A stretch of 64,000 bases of DNA from Kaistia sp. 32K (GCF_016629525.1 NZ_AP024269.1:5198501-5262500); one strand, 5' to 3'; counted from the first letter of the stretch, positions 35,826 through 43,740 are shown. Translations and numbers: made by a program. Notes: generated by a model from the sequence alone, not told the origin.

Positions 35826-36226
35826 CCGGCCTGTCCGCCAAGCTGTGCCGCCCCGCATACGAGCGCGCCGGCGAGTACCGCCGCCCCTCTGTCCGCATGC
35901 GCCCCCTGAGCCCGACCGAGCGCCAGGCTGCCCGGGCTGCCTGCTCTGTGCCGCCAAGCCGGTGGAATGAGGCCTACCTGCAGACCATGCGCAGCGCACC
36001 GGCGCCAGCGTTCAGCCTGGAGCAGCGCCTTGCGCAGCCTGGCCAGCTGGCGGCCCAGCCGCGCCCTGCGACCCCAGCCGCGCCGCCGGCCGTGCTTGTG
36101 CCGATCGCCGCCGAGGACAGCCAGGTGCGCGCCGTGCAGCGCGCAGCGCCCAAGATCAAAAAAGCCCCGCTCAGCGACCTGGCTGCGGCCACGCTGGAGC
36201 GCTACCGCAAGAGGTACTGCCTGTGA
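35822..36226 (+). CDS. Hypothetical phage protein
   Basis: A 134-residue, Ala/Pro/Arg-rich protein with a disordered middle (GQLAAQPRPATPAAPPAVLV). Overlaps both neighbours by 4 bp. No family recognised. Confidence 0.55.
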   Translation: MTGLSAKLCRPAYERAGEYRRPSVRMRPLSPTERQAARAACSVPPSRWNEAYLQTMRSAPAPAFSLEQRLAQPGQLAAQPRPATPAAPPAVLVPIAAEDSQVRAVQRAAPKIKKAPLSDLAAATLERYRKRYCL

Positions 36227-36399
36227 ACGAACGTGATCTGCTGGCCAAGGCTCGCGCCGAGCTGGAGAACATCCCGCTGAGCGACCCGAAGCGCATGCGC
36301 AAGGCCGTCCGCAAGACGATCCTGAAAGACCTGCAGCGGCGGGCCATCACCGGCGAGCCGTCGCCGTTCAAGCGCTTCGTGCCCGAGGCTCACCAGTGA
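36223..36399 (+). CDS. Small basic protein
   Basis: A 58-residue ORF from GTG at 36223, overlapping the previous stop codon (GTGA) and the next start. Sequence MNERDLLAKARAELENIPLS, then a Lys/Arg-rich helix. Likely nucleic-acid or protein binding; unknown role. Confidence 0.55.
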   Translation: MNERDLLAKARAELENIPLSDPKRMRKAVRKTILKDLQRRAITGEPSPFKRFVPEAHQ

Positions 36400-36626
36400 G
36401 CAAGACCGCGCAGCGCAAGCTGTCGGCGTACCAGAACGGGTACCGGGTCGGCCGTCACGGATGGCCTGCTGGCGTGAAGAGCTACACGGTCGGCGTGACC
36501 GGTTACTCCGCCTGGCGCCGCGGCCTGCGCGACGGAATCCGCGACCAGCTCGCGGCTCAGCGCCTGGAGAAGACCTGGCCGAGGCGTCTGCTGTCGTGGT
36601 TGCGCGGCCTGGTGGGGCGTCGATGA
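36396..36626 (+). CDS. Small Arg-rich phage protein
   Basis: A 76-residue protein (MSKTAQRKLSAYQNGYRVGR...) rich in Arg and Tyr. The sequence GYSAWRRGLRDGIRDQLA resembles the CrpP-like or ribosome modulation factor-type short basic proteins found in phages, but the match is weak. Overlaps neighbours. Confidence 0.5.
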   Translation: MSKTAQRKLSAYQNGYRVGRHGWPAGVKSYTVGVTGYSAWRRGLRDGIRDQLAAQRLEKTWPRRLLSWLRGLVGRR

Positions 36627-36721
36627 TCGCCCTGGCCTGGTTCACCCTGCTGTGCTGGCGCGCTGAGCGCCGGCCCCTCAAGCCATTTCCGCCGGCGCGC
36701 CCGGCCCTGGAGAGCGTGTGA
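36623..36721 (+). CDS. Micropeptide in overlapping gene string
   Basis: A 32-residue ORF (MIALAWFTLLCWRAERRPLK...). Its ATG overlaps the upstream stop codon and its own stop overlaps the next GTG, the same coupling used throughout this unit, so it is plausibly translated. Confidence 0.4.
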   Translation: MIALAWFTLLCWRAERRPLKPFPPARPALESV

Positions 36722-36990
36722 GACTGTCCCGCCTGCTGGACATCATCGTCCCGCGCTTCATGACTGAAGACAGCGCAGCTGCAATCCACTACTGCGCTTA
36801 CTGCGACGAGCCGCACTACCAGCCAGTCTGCTCGATGAGGGACGTCGAGCCCGGCGAGGTCTTCGACGGCATCATGACGATGCGGTTCTTCAACCTGTTT
36901 GGTCTGGCGCTATTCGCACGCTTCGACATGGGCAGCGTCCGTCCTTGGGTGAACCCGCACGACGGGCCGGATCGCCAATCCAGACCATGA
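36718..36990 (+). CDS. Hypothetical phage protein
   Basis: A 90-residue protein from GTG. A Cys/His cluster (HYCAYCDEPHYQPVC) may bind zinc. It is the last gene of the E1 unit; element E2 starts 2 bp after its stop codon. Confidence 0.55.
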   Translation: MRLSRLLDIIVPRFMTEDSAAAIHYCAYCDEPHYQPVCSMRDVEPGEVFDGIMTMRFFNLFGLALFARFDMGSVRPWVNPHDGPDRQSRP

Positions 36991-36991
36991 G

Positions 36992-37072
36992 TCAGGGCGT
37001 CAGGATAGCCGGCGCCTGACGCCACGCATGTTTCAGCCGGACAACCAAACCATTGGGCGCCGATAGGGCGCA
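36992..37072 (+). promoter_or_regulatory. Bipartite intergenic element E2
   Basis: Box A TCAGGGCGTC at 36992 lies in a hairpin GGCGTCAGG (36996-37004) / CCTGACGCC (37015-37023). Box B GGGCGCCGATAGGGCGCA is at 37055, again 63 bp downstream. The ribosome site AGGAGAAAGG begins one base after box B, so any transcript for the next gene must start at or before box B. Confidence 0.85.
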
Positions 37073-37084
37073 GGAGAAAGGAAA

Positions 37085-37384
37085 GTGACAACAACTCACG
37101 CACATGCAGGCCAGTCAGTACCGGAGCAGAAGGCCGGCGAGATCCACCAGCAGGCTCACATTCTGGAGAACATCGCGGCCTCGCTCGCTGAGCAGCTGGA
37201 CAATCTGCGCGATGACCTCGACCCGGTCATGTCGCCAGCTGTTCCAGTTGCTGGCCTGAAAGGCGAAGCAGCTGGCGAGCGCGCAGAAGAGTCACCGCTG
37301 GCCGAGCAACTGATCCGCATCGGCAGCAAGCTGCGTGACCTGTCGGTTGTGATGTCCGACATCAAGTCCCGCCTGCAGGTCTGA
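37085..37384 (+). CDS. Small helical phage protein
   Basis: A 99-residue acidic protein (GTG start), predicted helical or coiled (AHILENIAASLAEQLDNLRD). First gene of the E2 unit, directly upstream of the acyl carrier protein. Function unknown. Confidence 0.55.
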   Translation: MTTTHAHAGQSVPEQKAGEIHQQAHILENIAASLAEQLDNLRDDLDPVMSPAVPVAGLKGEAAGERAEESPLAEQLIRIGSKLRDLSVVMSDIKSRLQV

Positions 37385-37440
37385 CATCTGCGCCAACCAA
37401 CTACCGGCGCCACAAGGCGCCACTCCAAGGGGAAAGGAAA

Positions 37441-37692
37441 TTGAGCAAGACCACTGAGCAGCGCGTCACCGACATCATCGCCAGCTTCTTCGCCGTGGGC
37501 GATGTGCTGGCAACCGACATCACGCCGGACAAGAACCTGGTCGACGACCTGGGAGCCGACAGCCTCGACCTGATCGAGATCGTCATGGAGGTCGAGGGCG
37601 AGTTCGACATCGAGATCAGCGACGCGGCCGCCGAGCAGGTGCGCACCGTCCAGCAGGCAATCGATCTGGTCAGCCGGCTGGTTGGCCAGTAA
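37441..37692 (+). CDS. Acyl carrier protein
   Basis: An 83-residue ACP. LVDDLGADSLDLIEIVMEVE contains the DSL motif with the phosphopantetheine Ser (S41), and the four-helix pattern and acidic charge are normal. The start is TTG with GGGGAAAGGAAA upstream. No fatty-acid or polyketide gene is nearby, so the phage ACP probably uses host enzymes; it may feed or divert host acyl transfer, or bind host ACP partners. It is not the host acpP, since it is embedded in a phage operon. Confidence 0.9.
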   Translation: MSKTTEQRVTDIIASFFAVGDVLATDITPDKNLVDDLGADSLDLIEIVMEVEGEFDIEISDAAAEQVRTVQQAIDLVSRLVGQ

Positions 37693-37733
37693 CACCCCGC
37701 GCCACGTAAGGCGCCCCACACTGCGACCAGCAC

Positions 37734-37854
37734 ATGACCACCCTGACCTACTCCGATCCTGATCGGCACCGTCGCCCTGTCCGGCCTGGGCTTCGCCCTG
37801 TCGCTGGCCTGCGTCTGGCACGCCTTCTCCGAGAGCATCGACCATGAGCCTTGA
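37734..37854 (+). pseudogene. Frameshifted small membrane protein
   Basis: The ATG at 37734 gives MTTLTYS. After one extra base near 37755 the other frame continues ILIGTVALSGLGFALSLACV and ends at the TGA at 37852. Joined, it would be a 39-residue single-span membrane protein. Total length 121 bp is not a multiple of three. Either a real one-base insertion or a sequencing error. Confidence 0.5.
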
Positions 37855-37936
37855 AGACCACCGCAACCCGAACGGCCCATGCGCCGCCTCACCGTCGCTG
37901 CGCCAGCGCTGCGCGGAGCTGGAGGGCAATCAGTGA
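37844..37936 (+). CDS. Micropeptide, possible truncated duplicate
   Basis: A 30-residue ORF (MSLEDHRNPNGPCAASPSLR...). It overlaps the end of the broken gene and the GTG of the next. The HRNPNG stretch also occurs in the next protein (DKHRNPNGTYNG), hinting at a partial duplication. Confidence 0.35.
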   Translation: MSLEDHRNPNGPCAASPSLRQRCAELEGNQ

Positions 37937-38379
37937 ACAATCATCGACCGCCAGCGCGCATGCCAGCCGATCCCAGCCTGGACAAGCACCGCAACCCGAA
38001 CGGCACCTACAACGGCGTGCCGGCCCTGGCCGAGCTGACCGGGCAGAGCCTGGACGAGATCGTTGCCCTGTGGGAGTCCGTGAAGGCCAACCGGGCCAAG
38101 CTGGACGCCTGCCCCTGGCATGAGTTCGAGCAGCTGATCACCGCGCCGCCGGGCGCAGGCAAGTACCGCTGCCGGCACTGCGATGGCGAGGTCGACGCCA
38201 GCGCCTACCGCTGGCACCAGCTGGGCCGCTGGGCGATGCCGCTGGGCGAGCCCCAGCCGGTGGCCTATTCCTTCACGCCAGTGCCTGGCGCCACCTGCAG
38301 CCGCGAACTGGCCGCCGCTGGCCAAGCCTACCCGAGGACGTGCCAGGTGCACGGACTGCGCTGCGGGGTGAAGTCGTGA
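37933..38379 (+). CDS. Hypothetical phage protein, putative zinc site
   Basis: A 148-residue protein from GTG. The YRCRHCDGEV segment and a C-terminal HGLRC could bind zinc. Overlaps the following membrane protein by 4 bp. Not recognised. Confidence 0.55.
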   Translation: MNNHRPPARMPADPSLDKHRNPNGTYNGVPALAELTGQSLDEIVALWESVKANRAKLDACPWHEFEQLITAPPGAGKYRCRHCDGEVDASAYRWHQLGRWAMPLGEPQPVAYSFTPVPGATCSRELAAAGQAYPRTCQVHGLRCGVKS

Positions 38380-38720
38380 TCAGCCCTGACTTTGCGACGC
38401 TGGTATTTTTCCTGCTGGTCGGCCACTCGCTGGCGGACTACCCGCTGCAGAGTGACTTCCTTGCCCAGGCCAAGAACCGCCACACGGCACTCGGACAGGT
38501 CTTCTGGCCGCATGCCCTGTTCGCGCACTCGATGATCCACGGTGGATTTGTAGCGCTGATCACGGGCCAGCTGTGGCTCGGTGTGACCGAGGCTGTGGTG
38601 CACGGCGTGACCGACTGGCTCAAATGCGAGGGCAAGATAAGCCTGAACGTTGACCAGGCCATCCATATCGGTTGCAAGGTGCTATGGGCGGCTATCGTGG
38701 CGCTCGGCATCCAGCCATGA
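38376..38720 (+). CDS. DUF3307-type membrane protein
   Basis: A 114-residue protein with several hydrophobic segments and the DUF3307 pattern: GHSLADYPLQSDFLAQAKNR, FWPHALFAHSMIHGGF and an end Asp-rich turn. This family occurs in phages and bacteria without a known biochemical role. GTG start overlapping the upstream stop. Confidence 0.75.
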   Translation: MISPDFATLVFFLLVGHSLADYPLQSDFLAQAKNRHTALGQVFWPHALFAHSMIHGGFVALITGQLWLGVTEAVVHGVTDWLKCEGKISLNVDQAIHIGCKVLWAAIVALGIQP

Positions 38721-38854
38721 GCCCCAACCCGCTGATCGCCGCGCCCATCATCGCCGTCATTTGCCTGGCGACTGACGCGCCGGCGTTCGGGCTGCTCGTG
38801 CTGACCCTGTGGTCGGCCTGCGTGTACGAGGCGGTCGAGCGGCGCATAACCTGA
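38717..38854 (+). CDS. Small two-span membrane protein
   Basis: A 45-residue protein (MSPNPLIAAPIIAVICLATD...), two short hydrophobic helices. Its ATG overlaps the DUF3307 stop codon, so they are co-translated and may act together. Element E3 follows 8 bp later. Confidence 0.55.
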   Translation: MSPNPLIAAPIIAVICLATDAPAFGLLVLTLWSACVYEAVERRIT

Positions 38855-38861
38855 TACATAG

Positions 38862-38941
38862 TCAGGGCTTCTAACCGCCAGAAGCCAGCAGCAGCAAGGC
38901 TCGGCGCCACCTGATATGATTTAGGGCGCAGATAGGGCGCA
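38862..38941 (+). promoter_or_regulatory. Bipartite intergenic element E3
   Basis: Box A TCAGGGCTTC at 38862 sits in the hairpin GGCTTCT/AGAAGCC. Box B GGGCGCAGATAGGGCGCA is at 38924, 62 bp downstream, the only copy off by one. TATGAT lies at 38915, just before box B. Confidence 0.8.
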
Positions 38942-38988
38942 CAACACACCATCACGGCCACGGAAGGCCCACCACTCGAGGGCCACAC

Positions 38989-39498
38989 ATGCCACTACCA
39001 ACCACCGGGCCGATCAGCATGGCTGACGTCGCCGCCGAGCTCGGCATTCCATCCGCCGGCCTGAGCCTCAACGACAGCCGCGTGCGCGCCTTGGCCGGCA
39101 AACCGACCGGCGCAATCTCGTTCGCCGACCTACGCGGGAAGTCGAACAGCGTGCCGCTGGTGGCCGGCCAGGGTGTGTTCGGGCCTAACCCCGGGATCTT
39201 GCATATCGGGAGGTCGACCGTCTACGGCATCGGCAGCCTGACGATGTCCTTCCAGGGGTTCCAAGTTCGTGAGTTCCATGACGCCGGATTTAGCGCGCCA
39301 ACAATGCGGGGCCAGCTGCAACTTGCGGGAGATGCGACAGCGGCCCTGGCCGGCAAGAGCGTCTACATCAACGGCACCAGGTTCGCGATGGAAGCTCCGA
39401 CATACAACTCGGGCACCGGCACCACTCACTGGTCAATGCCAGCCAACACCAAGTTCGGCCTCGTGAACGGCACCACCTATCAGGTCGCCATCGCATAG
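38989..39498 (+). CDS. Virion-associated protein with a common fibre-type N-terminus (tentative)
   Basis: A 169-residue protein. The first 50 residues (LPTTGPISMADVAAELGIPS, ALAGKPTGAISFADLRGKS) are a repeat-like module I know from phage structural and tail-fibre-type proteins, and the rest is Gly/Thr-rich beta sequence. It is isolated from other structural genes, so it could be a decoration or adhesin protein. Confidence 0.55.
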   Translation: MPLPTTGPISMADVAAELGIPSAGLSLNDSRVRALAGKPTGAISFADLRGKSNSVPLVAGQGVFGPNPGILHIGRSTVYGIGSLTMSFQGFQVREFHDAGFSAPTMRGQLQLAGDATAALAGKSVYINGTRFAMEAPTYNSGTGTTHWSMPANTKFGLVNGTTYQVAIA

Positions 39499-39529
39499 CG
39501 CGCCCGGTCGTGACGGCACACTTCCTGCC

Positions 39530-40138
39530 ATGAGTGACGATTACACATTCGAGAAACGACTGGCCGATGCCCGCATCGTCTACGAGGGCACGCACGGCCT
39601 GAGCACGGCCGAGCTCTCGAAGATCAGCGGCTTCGCCAAGGCCGTTGTGCGGCGTCAGTCGCGTGCCGAGGACTGGACGAAGTCGATCCGCGTTGGCGAG
39701 CAGACGCCGGAGGCCGCCGCGGCCCAGGCGCGCCTTGAGGAATACCAGCAGGAGATGGCCGAGAACGCCGAGCACCTGGCTGATGACTCAGGCCTGAGCA
39801 AGGACGCCGTCGACGACACCGATGCCGGCGAATATGACGACGTGGTCACGGCCCCGCCGATGGAGATCCAGACCGCCGCCCAGACCGTGCTCGACAAGGA
39901 GCGCCTGCGCGAGACCGTGCTGGAGCGTCATCGCAAGGAGTGGTCGGCGCCGCGCGGCCTGTCAGCCGAGGCCCTGCGCCTGCGCGACCGCGAGCCGATG
40001 AAGGCGTTCGAGCGTGCCAAGCTGGCCAAGATCACCGCCGAGACGCTGAAGTTGGTGCAGGACGGCGAGCGCCAGGCCCTTGGCCTGGATCTGGTCGACC
40101 AGCCGAAGGGCATCGTCGCCGTGGTGGAGCGCACATGA
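39530..40138 (+). CDS. Putative terminase small subunit-like DNA-binding protein
   Basis: A 202-residue protein with an N-terminal helix-turn-helix (LSTAELSKISGFAKAVVRRQ) and a helical C-terminus (EPMKAFERAKLAKITAETLK, LVQDGERQALGL). This composition is seen in phage small terminase-type proteins next to ParB-methyltransferases. The large subunit is 21 kb away, which weakens the call. Its stop overlaps the next start. Confidence 0.5.
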   Translation: MSDDYTFEKRLADARIVYEGTHGLSTAELSKISGFAKAVVRRQSRAEDWTKSIRVGEQTPEAAAAQARLEEYQQEMAENAEHLADDSGLSKDAVDDTDAGEYDDVVTAPPMEIQTAAQTVLDKERLRETVLERHRKEWSAPRGLSAEALRLRDREPMKAFERAKLAKITAETLKLVQDGERQALGLDLVDQPKGIVAVVERT

Positions 40139-41655
40139 GCGACATGAACAAGCTGCTCGGCCTGGACGCCGACATTCCGCAGATCAAGCTGCGGCCGCTG
40201 CAGAACCTGGTGGCTTACGCCAGGAACTCACGCACTCACAGCCCGGCGCAGGTCGAGCAGCTGCAGCGCCTCCTGCTGGAATTCCACTGGACGAACCCCG
40301 TCCTGATCGACGACCAGGGCATCGTCGCCGGCCACGGCCGGTGCATGGCGGCCGACGCCATCTACCAGCGTGGCGAGCAGATCAAGTTCCCCAACGGCAC
40401 GCCGATCCCCATCGGCATGGTGCCGACCCTGGACTGCACCGGCTGGTCAGCAGCTCAGCGCAAGGCCTACATCATCGCCGACAACCGCAGCGCGCTGAGC
40501 GCCGGCTGGGACGAGGAGATGCTGCACCTTGAGCTGAAAGAGCTCGAGGAGATGGACTACGACCTGTCCCTGACCGCGTTCGACGAGGACGAGCTGGCGG
40601 ATCTGCTGGCCGGCGAGCTCGAGCTGCCGAACCCGGACGCCGACCCGGACGCCGCGCCGCCGGAGCCAGACCATCCAGTGAGCGAGCCGGGCGACGTGTG
40701 GCTGCTGGGCGCCCACCGGGTGTGCGTCGGCGATGCGCGGAACGCGGACGACTGGGATCGGCTGATGCGTGGCGAGCGCGCCGACGCGGTGTGGACTGAC
40801 CCGCCCTACAACGTGAACCACGGCCGCAAGAACCGCGAGCAGGACAAGTGGGACGGCGGCAGCCGCGCAGCCACCGGCGGCATCGAGAACGACAAGCTGT
40901 CGCCGGCCGAATTCGCCGAATTTCTGGAGGGCACGTTCGCCGCGCTGTTCTCGATCATGAAGCCCGGGGCGCCGATCTACGTCGCGCACTCCGACATCGA
41001 GGGCCAGACCTTCCGCAACGCCTTCGCCGCGGCCGGCCTGCACCTGCAGTCGTGCCTGGTGTGGAAGAAAGACCGGATGGTGCTGGGCCGGATGGACTGG
41101 CAGAGCATCCACGAGCCGATCCTGTACGGCTGGAAGAAGGGCAGCGCGCACCGCTGGTACGGCGGGCGCAAGAACACCAGCGTGATCGACCTGGGCGACA
41201 GCTCGCCGTTCAGCCGCATGCCGGACGGCCGGTATCAAGTCAGGATCGGCGAGAGCGTGCTGGTGGTGTCGGCCGATGCGATGGTCGAGGAGCACCAGTC
41301 GTCGATGCTGTACGAGCCGAAGCCGGCGAGCAGCGGCCTGCACCCGACGCAGAAGCCGGTGGCCCTGGTCGAGCGCATGCTGAAGCAGTCGGCGCGCGCC
41401 GGCGACATCGTGGTCGACTCGTTCGGTGGTAGCGGCAGCACGCTGATTGCTGCCGATCGTCTCGGCATGAGCGCCAGGCTGATGGAGCTCGACCCGAAGT
41501 TTGCCGATGTCATTATCCAGCGCTGGCAGGACTGGAGTGGCAGGCGCGCAGTCCATGCGGTAACAGGCCAGCAGTTCCCCGGCGAAGAGGCTGCTCAGCC
41601 ACCAGTCGCCCCTGCCCCGCCTGCGACAGAACAGCACGGCCACGACATTTTCTGA
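40135..41655 (+). CDS. ParB-domain/DNA N-methyltransferase fusion
   Basis: A 506-residue fusion. Residues 14-115 form a ParB-like nuclease/CTPase-type domain (NPVLIDDQGIVAGHGRCMAA, RKAYIIADNRSA). Residues 185-470 form a DNA N6/N4 methyltransferase: catalytic DPPYNV (222-227), then late FGGSGST and LMELDPKFADVIIQRW for AdoMet binding (beta-type order). Such fusions are common in phages and modify phage DNA against host restriction. Start by ATGA overlap. Confidence 0.92.
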   Translation: MSDMNKLLGLDADIPQIKLRPLQNLVAYARNSRTHSPAQVEQLQRLLLEFHWTNPVLIDDQGIVAGHGRCMAADAIYQRGEQIKFPNGTPIPIGMVPTLDCTGWSAAQRKAYIIADNRSALSAGWDEEMLHLELKELEEMDYDLSLTAFDEDELADLLAGELELPNPDADPDAAPPEPDHPVSEPGDVWLLGAHRVCVGDARNADDWDRLMRGERADAVWTDPPYNVNHGRKNREQDKWDGGSRAATGGIENDKLSPAEFAEFLEGTFAALFSIMKPGAPIYVAHSDIEGQTFRNAFAAAGLHLQSCLVWKKDRMVLGRMDWQSIHEPILYGWKKGSAHRWYGGRKNTSVIDLGDSSPFSRMPDGRYQVRIGESVLVVSADAMVEEHQSSMLYEPKPASSGLHPTQKPVALVERMLKQSARAGDIVVDSFGGSGSTLIAADRLGMSARLMELDPKFADVIIQRWQDWSGRRAVHAVTGQQFPGEEAAQPPVAPAPPATEQHGHDIF

Positions 41656-41662
41656 CTGAGAG

Positions 41663-41743
41663 TCTGGTCATCTGGTGCGTTGAAACCGCTATAAATGGCG
41701 GTTTTGTCGCAACTAAATTGATTCAGGGCGCTTATCGGGCGCG
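41663..41743 (+). promoter_or_regulatory. Bipartite intergenic element E4
   Basis: The most diverged copy. The box A position holds TCTGGTCATC (41663). A terminator-like stem AAACCGC/GCGGTTTTGT follows, and box B is GGGCGCTTATCGGGCGCG at 41726, 63 bp from box A. The AraC-type gene starts only 15 bp after box B, which leaves no room for a standard promoter in between. Confidence 0.7.
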
Positions 41744-41757
41744 CCGTCGCGCGTTCG

Positions 41758-42570
41758 ATGAAGGCAATCTACAACCACGGCAGCACCCAGCGACGTATAG
41801 CACACCGAGGCGTGTTCGCAATCGAAACCTCGTGCGTGATCGAGATCGCCGAGATGGTGCTGCCCGGGCCGGCGTTCTTCCTCGTGCATGACGACGTCAC
41901 CAGCACCGAGCGGCTGAATGGCGGCCCGCCGATGCGGAAGGCCTGGCGCGCCGGTGACGTGGTCTACTTGCCGGGCATGACCAAGCTGCAGGTGTGGGCC
42001 GACCGCCCCTACAGCGAGACGATCATCGGCCTCGACCTGGTGCAGCCCTGGGACGCGATGTCCCGCACGCCGTCGGGCGAGCACTACGCCAGCATCCAAG
42101 AGGCCGAGATCCGCATGCTGGTGACGGCCATGCGTGAGGCCCTGGTGTCTGGCCGCTACGGCTACAGGGAGTCGGTGCCGCTGGCCATGCAGGCCGCGCT
42201 CGGTGAGCTCATGTCCGCCCGCCAGGGTACTGCGCCAGGCGCTGGCCGGATCAACCGCTCGGTGTTCGAGTTCATCGAGAGCAACTTGGGGCGCCGCATC
42301 TGCATGACCGAGCTGGCCGGCGTGGCCAACATGAGCCGGTTCCACTTCTCGCGCGTGTTCAAGGCAGCGGTAGGGCTCACCCCGGCGCGCTACTTGCTCG
42401 AGCGCCGGGTGGCCATGGCGGCAGCCCTGCTGGTGGCCGGGCATATGTCGATCGCCGAGGTCGGGTACCGCTCCGGCTTCTCCAGCCAGCAGCACTTCAC
42501 CACGGCCTTCCGGTCGGTGATGGGGAGCACGCCAGGGCGTCACCGTGGGTTTTCACTGCAAACCAGATAG
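41758..42570 (+). CDS. AraC-family transcriptional regulator
   Basis: A 270-residue protein with a cupin-like N-terminal half and a C-terminal AraC double HTH: MTELAGVANMSRFHFSRVFK, then YRSGFSSQQHFTTAFRSVMG. It is the only gene of its unit, flanked by elements E4 and E5. AraC regulators are unusual in phages and normally host-type; it could control phage units or lysogen host genes. Box E4 directly precedes it, so it might also autoregulate. Confidence 0.88.
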   Translation: MKAIYNHGSTQRRIAHRGVFAIETSCVIEIAEMVLPGPAFFLVHDDVTSTERLNGGPPMRKAWRAGDVVYLPGMTKLQVWADRPYSETIIGLDLVQPWDAMSRTPSGEHYASIQEAEIRMLVTAMREALVSGRYGYRESVPLAMQAALGELMSARQGTAPGAGRINRSVFEFIESNLGRRICMTELAGVANMSRFHFSRVFKAAVGLTPARYLLERRVAMAAALLVAGHMSIAEVGYRSGFSSQQHFTTAFRSVMGSTPGRHRGFSLQTR

Positions 42571-42574
42571 GTAA

Positions 42575-42655
42575 TCAGGGCGTCATGAGGTTTTCGGCCA
42601 GTATTTCTGAGGAGTTGCTTGGGAAGAGCAAATATTAGGGCGCAATTAGGGCGCA
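42575..42655 (+). promoter_or_regulatory. Bipartite intergenic element E5
   Basis: Box A TCAGGGCGTC at 42575, 5 bp after the AraC gene stop codon. Box B GGGCGCAATTAGGGCGCA at 42638, 63 bp downstream. A small stem TTGCT/AGCAA lies between. Confidence 0.82.
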
Positions 42656-42660
42656 GATGC

Positions 42661-42690
42661 TTGCGCTTTATCAAATAAGAGGAATATACT
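42661..42690 (+). promoter_or_regulatory. Sigma70-like promoter after E5
   Basis: TTGCGC (42661), an 18-bp spacer, TATACT (42685). It begins 6 bp after box B and drives the small gene at 42731. The leader carries the 16-mer CAGCCCAGGAGGGCAA (42711-42726), whose GCCC/GGGC stem holds the ribosome site in its loop. Confidence 0.75.
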
Positions 42691-42730
42691 CCTATCACAC
42701 CAAGCGAATTCAGCCCAGGAGGGCAAGACG

Positions 42731-42865
42731 ATGAGCCGCAAGCAACGCGAAGCAAAGACAGCATCCAACGGCAGCAAAGAGCGCTTCATCGAGCTGATGG
42801 GCTACGACCCGGAGCTGATCGGCGTACCGGCGACCTGGCGCGAATGCGTCTCCCGCTTCAATTAA
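42731..42865 (+). CDS. Small phage protein
   Basis: A 44-residue basic-acidic protein (MSRKQREAKTASNGSKERFI...). It has a good ribosome site (AGGAGG) inside a short hairpin and a clear promoter upstream, so it is likely expressed. Function unknown. Confidence 0.6.
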   Translation: MSRKQREAKTASNGSKERFIELMGYDPELIGVPATWRECVSRFN

Positions 42866-42910
42866 CCGTCAACGCCCCGCTCGCCGGGGCATCACTCAAG
42901 AGGAAAGGAC

Positions 42911-43213
42911 ATGGCAAAGCGTGGACAACTGACCGAGAAGGTCAAAGAAACGGCACAGCGCCTGCTTGGCAAAGAGATTACGCAGCGCGAGCTGCGCCTT
43001 ATGCCATACGTGCAGAGCGTCATGATCAACGATCAGCGGATCGACCCGCGCAAGATAAACAGTGAGGAAAGGGACATTCTCAGCGACTGGCGTTCGCGCG
43101 GATGGATCGACGGTGGCGCATCAGGTTTGACAATCAGCAAAGTTTTCTGGGACGCGATTCACCCCATCCTGCTGCTGGCCTACGTCGATTACGAGAACCA
43201 GCCAGCCGAATAA
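42911..43213 (+). CDS. Hypothetical phage protein
   Basis: A 100-residue protein (MAKRGQLTEKVKETAQRLLG...). Sequence ITQRELRLMPYVQSVM, then EERDILSDWRSRGWI, is reminiscent of winged-helix phage proteins. AGAGGAAAGG precedes the ATG. Intergenic hairpins lie on both sides. Confidence 0.6.
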   Translation: MAKRGQLTEKVKETAQRLLGKEITQRELRLMPYVQSVMINDQRIDPRKINSEERDILSDWRSRGWIDGGASGLTISKVFWDAIHPILLLAYVDYENQPAE

Positions 43214-43314
43214 CCCGCCGCCCTGCCGGTAGCAGGGCATCCCGAGAGCGCATTCGCTGAGTGCGCTGTCGAGATAACCAACGACAGCAGGCGCGGCCTG
43301 CGGGGGAAAGGAAG

Positions 43315-43740
43315 GTGACACATACCATTGGCCGGCTGGAGATCCGCTACAGCGGTGAGGTCGGAATTGAAGGTGGCGGCCTGCTGGCCGTCGTTTACCC
43401 GGCTGCTGAATGCCAGGCATCTAAGGCCGAGCATGCCACCAACGCCCGGCGCATCGTGGCCTGCGTGAATGCGTGCGAGGGATTTGCTACCGAGGTTCTG
43501 GAAGGTGCCAACCTTCATGAAAGTGCCTACGCCGCCGAGGGACGAGAGTTCGAGCTCACCAAGCAGCGCGACACGCTCCTGGCGGCGCTGGAGCGCACCT
43601 TGCATCGCCCGTTGACCGGCAATCCGTCGCATGCAGCGCTGGTCGAGTATTGGCAGTATGAGCAAGAGCAAGGCAACGGCATGGCCGCTGACCAACTGTT
43701 CGCGCTGGCCGCCATCGCCGCCGCGAAGGCAGGTGCGTGA
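43315..43740 (+). CDS. Hypothetical phage protein
   Basis: A 141-residue protein with a GTG start and GGGGAAAGGAAG ribosome site. HATNARRIVACVNACEGFAT is typical of a common phage accessory family. Overlaps the next gene. No function known. Confidence 0.65.
   Translation: MTHTIGRLEIRYSGEVGIEGGGLLAVVYPAAECQASKAEHATNARRIVACVNACEGFATEVLEGANLHESAYAAEGREFELTKQRDTLLAALERTLHRPLTGNPSHAALVEYWQYEQEQGNGMAADQLFALAAIAAAKAGA

Noticed and set aside
39530..40138. Firm call as terminase small subunit
   Set aside because: It is 21 kb from terL and the evidence is composition and context only, so it is listed as tentative.
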